This document shows positions 56,284 through 64,000 of a DNA stretch of 64,000 nucleotides, in pieces. The translations under genes were made by a program, and so were the position numbers. The notes under the pieces were generated by a model. It had not been told where the DNA came from, ran no database searches, and was given only the letters and a program-made list of their open reading frames with translations. Origin of the DNA: Marsupella aquatica (Eukaryota > Marchantiophyta); assembly GCA_973895155.1 (NCBI GenBank), contig OZ316894.1, forward strand, positions 3,906,001-3,970,000, written 5' to 3'. The first letter of the stretch is position 1. The number at the start of each line of letters is the position of its first letter.

Positions 56284-58996
56284 AGGCCCAACCACACATG
56301 TACAACGAGAGAGAGGAAAGCCTGCTTTGGTGAAAGGTACTTCAACTGAAACATTGCCAAACAGGAGGAGCTCTAGACTATCAGAAGTTACCAAGGTGAA
56401 CATGGCAGAGTTTGGTGATGATGGCTATGGTTCTCCTTCTGAGTATGACACTGAGGATTCTGACATTGGAGGATCAGAACCAGAGAGTGCACAACAGGTA
56501 ATGCTTGAACTTCATCATCCTAATAGGAAGGGATCCTTGTCCCTTTTTCAAATTATATGTTGATATGCTTACGTTGTCCATGATGTAGGTACAGAAACAA
56601 AATCGTGGTCCTAAGAAGACTGGGCCTGGTGGAGGTGGGCTAGTGAGATGTTGGAAAGACCCAGACACTGGACTCTTATATGAAAGTGAGTGGATTGTAC
56701 TGTTCTACTTTTCAGGTGTGTTTGGAAGTTGATATTCTACTTGGAAATGAAATTAATTGAAGTGCTTTGGTGTTGTGTGTTTGTTTAGTGGTTCCATCAG
56801 CATCTCAAGGCAGATCAGGTCAATCTGATGTACTACATTCCAGAGGATCTTCAGGTAATACACAATCTGCTCGTCATGCATATGCAAGTACATTTGCTCA
56901 ACTTTTCAATCATGTACATATTTTTTGATTGAATGCATGTGTGTGCATTGCAGGAGGGGCCTCTGAGATGCGCAGGGAACGAAGGCATGCTAAGAAGCAG
57001 TTTGATAATGCTGCCAAACAACGAAGGGATTGCGGAGAGGTGCCCAAACACATTAAAGTGAGTATTGTACTTGTTTTGAATGTAGATTTAGACAAATCTG
57101 ATCCTCTCTGTTGTTGTGTGTATAAAACCTGGACTCTGCATAAATTCCAGAGTTATGATCTGACATTTTCTGTGAAATGCAGATTTATGACAATGATATT
57201 GATGATTCTGATGGCAACAAACAATACTGGCTGGAGGAACTTCGTGGCAACGTACTCAGAGTCTTTGATGTATCAAAGCCAAAATGGACTGATCATCCAC
57301 AAGTTCATACAACCACTATGTGGAATAACATGGCAGCTGAGTGGGAGTATGTGGGTGGGGAATTTATTAACACCAAATTCCAGAGTCATTGTCGTGGCAT
57401 ATTGAAGAGAGAGCGCCATAAAATGCATGTTTATTGGAAGAAAGTTTGCAATGAGGATCCAACCAAACCTGGGCCATCTGGTGTTGATCCAAAGAAATGG
57501 GCAGCTTTGGTATCTCATTTTACCAGTCCAGCATTGATATCTTTGAGTAAACAGATGACTGATAAAAGAGCACGAGTGCAAGATACCTCTCACTTTGGAA
57601 AGGGAGGGCATGCTGCAGAAGCAAAGAGAATGGTAAATTGTCTATCATTTTCACTATCAATTCTGTCTTGTTTGTGAATCTTGATGAAAACAAACTCTGT
57701 GATTTCTCATTCATTGTGTGTTTGAACAGAAGCAGAAGAGAGGATCAAGCCCAGGTATATCTGACCTGAAAGAAAACCATGGTAGTCAGGGTTCATTGCC
57801 AAAGGTGACAATGAGCCCATCATTGGCAAGTGCAGAAGGTCAGACTGGTAGTTTTGTGGGAGCAAAGGTGAGCCCATCATTGGCAAGTGGGGAGGGTAAA
57901 AGTGCTAGCTTACTGGGGCAAGGAAACAGACATGGATCAGCTGTGAGTATTGTCATACCAATTTGATTTGTACATCATTCTCCATTTGACAGAGCTAGTG
58001 TTGTGTCATTTGTAAGTTTGACAGTGAGACTGTTGTGTTGGTTTGTGGTTCATTTACAGACCCCACATTCAAAAGAAGAGATCACTGCCATTGGGGCTGT
58101 GAAATTGGATGTCGCTGAGTTGAAAGGCACTGTGAGGGAGTTGACAAACATGATGACTACGTGGATGGCACATCACCCCAGTAATGCACAAGTTCCAACA
58201 GTTGTGCCTAGTCACAGTAAGTTGACTACAACTACCAAACAAGGTAGTAGAAAGCGATCTCTTACTTTTTCAGGCGATAATGAAGGTAAAATTCTCTATC
58301 ATGTATACACTGTCCATTCAATGTAATTATTGTGATGTGTATATGTCATTGCATGTTTATAATGTTCTTGCATGTTTTTAGTGTGATTATATGTTGCTGG
58401 TGTATACATGTTTGTTTATGCATTTCTTTTGTGTGTGTTTTATGACAGCATCTTTAGGGGAGCCTCCTGTGTCGCAGGGAAGACCAACTGACACAGCTAA
58501 CAGTACTCTAAAGCAAACTGAATTGGAAGTGAACCTTTTGCCATCTAAATTGCCCAAAGAAGCCATTTCAGATGCCTTTCAGTTGCCAGAGGATAAGTCG
58601 ACTCAGTTGACACCAGATGTAACCCCAGAATCATCTGAGTTGCCAAAAGAAACTCCCATTCCAAGTGAACAAGATGACACTCCATCAACTAGAAAGGGAA
58701 AGAAGAAAAGGAAGAAAGGATCCTCAGCAAATGCATCACCTGCACAGAAGAAACCAATGCAGTCTTCTAAACCCGTTGCAAAGGTAAATGTGTGTTTGAT
58801 TTGAGTGTTCTTCTATCTTTCAATTTCTGTTTATTGCATTTTTAACAAAATGTGTTGTTCACAGTTTGCAAGAGGAGATTTGGTGAAGATGAAGAGCGTT
58901 GTGGACAATTCCATGATAGTGGTAGAAGGTGAGGTGACAGGGCTGCCAGGAGAAGATAAGTTTCATTGTGCAGATTTTGAAAGCCCTTTCTTGTGA
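56284..58996 (+). CDS. TNPA/Ptta-type CACTA protein, nine exons (5' end open)
   Basis: Exons 56,284-56,497; 56,589-56,685; 56,789-56,854; 56,954-57,057; 57,183-57,632; 57,730-57,942; 58,060-58,285; 58,449-58,783; 58,865-58,996. Every intron has GT-AG borders and all phases agree, giving about 611 residues. Exon 1: acidic Ser-rich. Exon 4: basic helix (MRRERRHAKKQFDNAAKQ). Exon 5: Ptta/En/Spm transposase_24-like DNA-binding domain (YWLEELRGNV, PKWTDH, then KFQSHCRGILKRERHKMHVY and SKQMTDKRARVQDTSHFGKG). Exon 6: a twice-used VSPSLASGEG-type repeat. Exon 7: helix ELKGTVRELTNMM, possible dimerisation. Exon 8: KGKKKRKKGSS, a nuclear-localisation-like cluster. Exon 9: FARGDLVKMKSVVDNSMIVV-type end. 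In En/Spm, TNPA binds subterminal repeats; a similar role on AATGAC motifs is inferred. The start codon is upstream of 56,284 or is the ATG at 56,400. The last exon may splice on at a strong GTGAGT donor (58,993). Confidence 0.8.
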
Positions 58997-59324
58997 GTGC
59001 GTGTGATTGAAGTGTTTGTAGATGTGGCATTGCCATTTGCCAATTCAGGGGAGAACCAGTCTAAATTATCTGATGTGAAAGGGATGAATGCCCTATGGAA
59101 CTCTAGATTGCTTAAGAAGCAATAGAAATAGCACTCTATCAAGAAACAATAGACATGATAGAATGACAACTCTGTTTTTCTATAAACATGCAGAGTGATT
59201 GGTATGTCAGGTTGTAACAATTGACAATCTAATATTATTGATGTCAATGTAATTTTGTTTCATAAATTTGCATTGAGTTCAATATTTACCGTGAGACTTA
59301 TGAAGGTATCTTGTATGAATATCA
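58997..59324. other. flank between TNPA-type gene and CACTA element 2
   Basis: No gene. One acceptor-like CAATTCAG at 59,042-59,049 could join to the donor at 58,993 and add a few codons. No CACTA right terminus and no AATGAC cluster, so the 3' subterminal region of element 1 is not here. Confidence 0.4.
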
Positions 59325-59337
59325 CACTACTACATAT

Positions 59338-59880
59338 TTGCCAATTTTGCGAAGGCGTTTTACAAGAGGAAGAAAGCTTTGCAAGATTAATCTCATCGCT
59401 AAACTTGCGATACGATATGCATTGCACTTAGCGAATCTACACACATCGCAACACATAATTGCGAAACTTAGACCATCGCAACATTTTACCACACTTTAGG
59501 TATCGCAAAACATTTCCGAAGCAATTACCATTGAACAAGTTAGCGATCTTTACCGCTTCGCAAATTCATTGAGATGCGCCGGAAAACTAAATGGTTGCGA
59601 ATATTTAAGCATCTCAAAATATTTTGCGAGTCTTATTGTCTCGCAAATGAGCGATGTTTGTGGAATATATGGCTAACTTGCGATAGTAATAGGCTCGCAA
59701 ATCCTGTGCCTATCTAGGGTCTCATTTTGTGAATGTTTTGGTTTCGCAACTTTGAGATGGTGGTATCTTCGGAAGTTTGCGATGAGGGGATGATGGCAAT
59801 TAGGGAGCAGTTAAGTATCGCAAATGTAGCGATGAGTTTGCGGGTGTAGGGGTTTCGCAAGATGTTTCGCAAAATATTAT
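59338..59880. repeat. CACTA element 2 subterminal repeats
   Basis: At least fifteen copies of TTGCGA/TCGCAA and extended forms (TTTGCGA, GCGAAGC) in both orientations, for example at about 59,346, 59,399, 59,448, 59,475, 59,505, 59,558, 59,597, 59,626, 59,640, 59,680, 59,693, 59,743, 59,776, 59,817, 59,854 and 59,866. Dense short motifs next to the terminus are the binding sites of the TNPA-type protein in En/Spm elements. Confidence 0.85.
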
Positions 59881-59889
59881 GAGCGCTTC

Positions 59890-60470
59890 AAAGAGGTGGA
59901 AAAGGAATGGGATTGGGGAGGGAGGGTAAAGGAGGGTGGATACATGTAATTTTTAGGGAGGGACAATGAAAAGGAGGAGGAAGGGAATGGGGCTAGGAGG
60001 GACAAGGAACGGAGGGATCCAAGAGGGAGGATACAGGTTTAGGGGGCACAAGGAAATGAGGGAGGAGGAAGGGTATGTGGATATAGTTTTAGGGAGGGTT
60101 TGGATTTAGGGAGTGAAAATAAAAGGAGGGAGTTTAGGGTTTAGAGAGGGACAAGGAAAGGAGGGAGGGTATTGGTTTAGAGAGGGACAAGGAAATGAGG
60201 GAGGTTTAAGGGTATAGGTTTAGGAGGGAGGAGAGAAGCTAGGTTGTATAGGTAAGAGTGGGGGACAGGGGTGGAAAGTAAGGAAAGTATAGGGTTGAAA
60301 TAGAAAGCCAGGGGTTGGGACAAGGAGAGGAAGGAGGAAGGAGGGTTTAATAAGAGGGACAGACAATGAAAGAAAGGAGGAGGGAGGTGGGTACAAGTAA
60401 TAAGGAGAATAGCTAGGGGGGGATTAGGAAAGCATGGAGGATAGAGGACTACAAGCAACATGAGTTTTCT
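59890..60470. repeat. polypurine tract (G/A-rich plus strand)
   Basis: About 580 bp with very few pyrimidines on the plus strand: recurrent GGGAGGGAGG, AAGGAGGGAGG and GGACAAGGAAAGGAGG units without fixed period. Many GGG runs are spaced a few bases apart. The 119-codon minus-strand ORF here is a Pro/Leu/Ser-rich translation of the tract and is not a gene. It lies between the transposase stop and the subterminal repeats. Confidence 0.85.
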
Positions 60471-60678
60471 TTGCATAAAGTCTACCAAAAGGTGTGGTGA
60501 GTGTGGGGTAGGGATGGGAGATATAGAAAACAACATTTGAAAATGATATACTTACAAAACATAAGTTTATTGATAATTGAGAAGCACATATTTCTCCATT
60601 CTACCGAGAAGAGAAATCTTCATATCATCAAATCGAACTATATATCCGTGTAGCTATATATCCACAAACACAGACCCC

Positions 60679-63600
60679 TCAAACTTGGTCCTCATCATCT
60701 TCAGGTTGGGACACAACCAGAATATCAGGCTTTTCCCCAACGATTGAACGAGACCGTGGCACATATGTGATGACAAGTGACCATTCCTCTGGGTTTGGGG
60801 GGTATGGAATATAGAAACATTGTTCCACATGACTTGGAAAAGTGAACGGCTCTGATGTTTGCCAATGAGATGGCTGGAAACTAGTGGCAGACGTCTTCAG
60901 TCGTGTAAATCCACACTCATCTTGAACCACAGTAGGATTGTTACCTGCAAGGTTCACTTTGAACCACTTGCACTTGAAGACATACTCTTCAAACTTTGAT
61001 TGTGCATCATAAGATATCACTAGAATCTCTTCTACCTTTCCATAATGTGGCACAACATCTCGAATTATATTTGTGTCATGGCGACTGCTGCGGGAATCTT
61101 GAGAGAATTGTCCTTGAACTCCACAATCAAAGGTACGACCCCTCTTCTCATCAAGGGAAGAAATCCTAAAATCCATCAAACTATAAGGATATGTTACACA
61201 AAAATAGACACAAACATATTCCAATTAATTGAACACACCAAGAATCTGCCTCTTCAATATACGTGCTTGTATTACAAATGAATTAAATTAAACCAAGTGA
61301 TTCAAATCAAAGGTTACTAAGGTAGATGGAGATCACCTGAAATGTCTTCCTTGTGTCCACATTGCTGTCCTTGTTGTAACCACTCTCAAGGGACCATGAA
61401 CAATGGTACGAACATCATCTGTGATAGCCGGAAAATGTAATACACTCTCTCCCCTGACCACCATGTCATCCACCTCAACTAACTTCTCCTTCATATAGTC
61501 AAGGTACTTTGGAAAAATCCTTGGTCTTGTGCTGTTACTTTTGGCATCCTCATAGAAATCCCTCCATTCTTCCATGATAGTGTTGTTACTCAACATGAAT
61601 GTGGTCAGTTGTTTCACCTCCACTGGTGTCAACATGCGAGTTTTCCTAGCACTTGTTAAACGATCCTCTTCATCTTCCCTCTCCTCTACCCAAGTACGGG
61701 GAGAGGTACAATCAATTGTGGCCAATATGTTACTACAATAGAACATACTCTCAGCTGCTAAGTATCCTGTAGCCATGCTTCCCTCAACCCGTGCACGGTT
61801 ACGTACATAACCTTTTAACACTGCCATGTATCGTTCTAGCCAATACATCCACCGACAATGCACAGGACCTGCAATGGCCACCTCATGAACAAGATGAACA
61901 AGTAAATGCACTTGACAGTCAAAAAAGGAAGCAGGAAGGGCCTTCTCCAACTTGCATACCACCTCTGCTGCCAAAACCTCCATCCCAGGGATCTCATCAG
62001 TATATATCTCCTTAGAGCATACCCATCTCAATAGTTTTCCCAATGACCAAAGGGCATCTTGCACTTCTTCACTTGCCAAACCTATTATGGCCACAGGCAA
62101 TATGTGCTGCAATAACCTATGGTAGTCATGTGTCTTGAGATACCTTGGCCACTTATGATTGTCCTCCATCCCAAAGGCCTTTCGGAGATTGGCACCATAA
62201 CCAGTAGGAAACCGCATGTCTCCTATGCGATTCTGAAACTCCCTTCTCTGGCCAATAGGAAGCACCCATGGAGCTGAAGGTCGATGCTCGATCCCTGTGA
62301 TAGGATCACTTATGACCCACATGTCTGGATGCATCTCAAGATCCTCACAAGCCTCCCTGAAGTTAGTGTCTTTCTCTCCATAGAAAGCCTTTATCAAAGC
62401 CTTTCCCATATTTCCCTCAATGTGCATGGGGTCTAATAGATGGCGGATCTTCAACTCACCCCAATAGGGCAAAGTGGTTAATATACTCCACCTTGTCAAG
62501 CCACTACTGTCAAATTGCATGGGATCCTCTGGGTCTACCACTCTTGCAGCCATGTCTTTCCAGTGTGTAAAAGTTGTTGGCTCAGGTACATCATGCTCGT
62601 CACCAAAGGGCATATCAATAGAGGAAAATAGTAGTGGGTCACGCCTCATCTGATGTCCCATTGGAAGAAACTTTGTATGCCCAAGATAAACAATCTTGCG
62701 AAGATGTGATGAATACTTGGCTACATCACCAAGGCTTGGGCCACAAGTGGAGCAAGCCTTGTAGCCTTGGGTTTGCAACCCACTCACAAAGCCAAATCCT
62801 GGTCATATAAACACACATTATGTTAGGATTAGCACATGGAAATGAGGGGATACCATGCATTAGAATATGATGCATTTAAACAACAAAGTTCTTACCTGGG
62901 TAGTCATGCATGGTCCACATACAAACCCCTTTGAGTTTGAAAACCCGTGGGGTACCCCCTGTAGTCTTTCGACCATCATATGCCCATACTCCTTCCCATA
63001 ATTTCTGGAGTTCCTGAACCAGTAATGTCAAATAGGTGTCCATGTTCTTCACCTTCTTTGGCCCTGGGATAATCAAAGATAGCAACAAAAAACCCTTTTT
63101 CATGGACAACCATGGTGGAAGGTTGTAATTCATGAGAACCACAGGCCAGACCGATGTAGGTCTCCCCTTCCCTCCAAGTGAATGAGGGCTAACTCCATCT
63201 GATGCCAACCCCAGTCGCACATGCCGAGGGTCACGCTCAAAATCTGGCCATGTTGATTCCACATGTTTATGAGCAGGAGAGTCAACTGGTAATCGCATGA
63301 CACCAGGCTCCGAACGATGTTTCTTGTGCCATACCATCAACTCGGCCAAGTCAGAACATCTATACATGTGCAACAAGCGAGGAATTATGGGGAACCAACG
63401 ACTGCTTTCCTTGGTACCTTCTGGGTTAGCATGTTTGGCTCATACCGTGGCTCATGACACACTGTGCATTCTGTGATATGGGCTGTATCCCCATGAAATA
63501 ACATGCAATCATTCACACAGGCATGAATAATATGGTAATCCATACCAATGGATGAGAGAACCTTCTTTGCATCCTTCCAGGTCCCTGGCAACACATTCTC

Positions 63601-64000
63601 CGAGGGTAACATCAAGTCATGACAATATTCAAATATGTCTGATAACATAGAATTGCTTATCTTGTGTTTGGCTTGAATGTTCAAGAGCCCCAATATGGCA
63701 GAAAGACGGCTCAACCGAGCACCCTCAAAAATAGGTGTTCGAGCATGTTCCTCTGCCTCTTTCCATTGTTGTTGTCCCTCTGGAGTATGTTGTGGCCGTG
63801 GGTCATTTGAAGGGCCAACCTCATGACCAATGTGAGGCACATCATCCTCAACATCGGCACCAAACCAATCAACCATGAAGTCATCCATGGCTCTATCTTG
63901 ATCATGCATGACCTGGTCATCAGTCCGAGGTGCGGCTTCCTCATCAGCACCACCTACATCATTACTTGATGAGGAATCACCCTCTGATGGTTCTCCCTCT
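60679..64000 (-). CDS. CACTA tnp2 transposase with DUF4218 and DUF4216, three visible exons, one frameshift
   Basis: Minus-strand exons 64,000-62,896 (5' open), 62,798-61,337 and 61,165-60,679, with introns of 97 and 171 bp. Both have GT-AG borders and agree in phase (MHDYPG-FGFVSG and GRHFR-ISSLDE). Exon 1: acidic Asp/Ser-rich region, then tnp2 entry (MLPSENVLP, ACVNDCMLFHGD). A single base is missing near 63,400 (frame KAV..VGSP against RWFPIIPRLLHMYR after shift). Core: GLASDGVSP, TMHDYPG, QGYKACSTCGP; exon 2 carries ELKIRHLLDPMHIEGN. The first two Asp and this Glu are the probable DDE-type triad. Then DUF4218 (FFDCQVHLLVHLVHE, RNRARVEGSMATGYLAAE). Exon 3: DUF4216 (GKVEEILVISYD, YVFKCKWFKV, VEQCFYI). 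The first exon is open to the window edge with no start codon required inside. Apart from the frameshift the protein looks complete, so the element is recent or the base is a sequencing/assembly slip. Confidence 0.88.

Larger units (their letters stand above)
42889..59324 (+). mobile_element. CACTA element 1 (right end not seen)
   Basis: Left terminus CACTAGAAGAAAACAGGGCC, the typical plant CACTA inverted-repeat start, preceded by CAA (42,886-42,888), a candidate 3-bp target duplication. A subterminal region dense in AATGAC/GTCATT motifs extends to about 48,000. Genes, all plus strand: a PHD-finger protein, a tnp2-type protein and a TNPA-type protein. The matching right terminus (ending TTCT(A/T)GTAGTG or similar followed by CAA) was not found before the second CACTA terminus at 59,325. 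The given end is therefore only where element 2 begins, and element 1 probably resumes beyond the window. Confidence 0.8.
59325..64000 (-). mobile_element. CACTA element 2 (open at the right window edge)
   Basis: Terminus CACTACTACATATTTGCCAA at 59,325, preceded by TCA as a possible 3-bp duplication. A 0.55-kb subterminal region follows with TTTGCGA/TCGCAAA motifs, different from the AATGAC motif of element 1, so the two belong to separate families. The transposase gene reads toward this terminus on the minus strand, making it the 3' end of the element. The 5' half and the other terminus lie beyond 64,000. Confidence 0.85.

Noticed and set aside
42889-59324. Right terminus of CACTA 1 before 59,325 (for example around 48,150, ATGTAGTGGTCATG)
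   Set aside because: The sequence there resembles TAGTG only for a few bases, lacks the inverted AGAAGAAAACAGGG complement, and would exclude the tnp2 and TNPA-type genes from the element.
60177-60536. 119-codon minus-strand ORF rich in Pro, Leu, Ser
   Set aside because: Translation of the polypurine/polypyrimidine tract. Composition alone explains it.
1-64000. CRISPR arrays, rRNA, tRNA genes
   Set aside because: Direct repeats present are minisatellites or transposon repeats without unique regular spacers. No rRNA or cloverleaf-type tRNA sequence was recognised by eye; the only tRNA-related sequence is the copia primer-binding site.

Overview
This is nuclear DNA of a land plant, and nearly all of it is transposable elements. 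The plant assignment rests on CACTA (En/Spm) elements whose transposases carry the plant-type Transpos_assoc, tnp2, DUF4218 and DUF4216 segments, a Ty1/copia element primed from initiator tRNA-Met, TTTAGGG-type telomere-like tracts, short GT-AG introns, RING-CH genes and an EDM2-like PHD protein. The species cannot be fixed from sequence alone. A large, repeat-rich, possibly seed-free plant genome is a guess. I see no rRNA, tRNA, organellar or bacterial genes and no CRISPR array.

Layout. 1-8.5 kb: a 346-bp MITE, a short unknown ORF, and a decayed multi-part gene (2.9-7.1 kb) for an uncharacterised transposase-like protein with tandem zinc fingers, itself split by a 297-bp MITE. 8.5-11.5 kb: a GC-rich retroelement-like gag/coiled-coil ORF with a TATA box, broken by three in-frame TAG codons. 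13.0-14.7 kb: a 980-bp Mutator-like element with ~200-bp inverted repeats and a 9-bp target duplication, then a head-to-head pair of the 297-bp MITE. 17.5-19.3 and 25.4-27.4 kb: two diverged copies of a segment with a RING-CH E3 ligase gene on the minus strand. Between them lie a CACTA transposase relic, a (CT)n tract, AT-rich repeats and more MITEs. 28-36.6 kb: no recognisable gene, only short duplications.

36.66-64.0 kb reads as a nest. A copia element (5' LTR, primer site, gag, broken pol) stops just before its expected polypurine tract. A CACTA terminus begins there (42,889) with a 3-bp flank consistent with insertion. This first CACTA element has an exceptionally long 5' subterminal region (six 83-bp and about seven ~576-bp tandem units full of AATGAC motifs). 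It then has three plus-strand genes: a 219-aa three-finger PHD protein resembling EDM2, an 889-aa tnp2-type protein that lacks the middle of the transposase, and a nine-exon TNPA/Ptta-type protein. No right end is seen before a second CACTA terminus at 59,325. That second element has a different subterminal motif (TTTGCGA/TCGCAAA), a polypurine tract and a minus-strand, three-exon tnp2/DUF4218/DUF4216 transposase with one frameshift, and it runs off the window.

The most interesting candidate system is the first CACTA element: a transposon that appears to carry a histone-reader-like PHD gene beside its transposition genes. EDM2 in plants governs H3K9me2-marked transposon chromatin, so the cargo could influence the element's own silencing. 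That is a hypothesis. The second candidate is the zinc-finger/SDGD-motif transposase-like gene at 2.9-7.1 kb.
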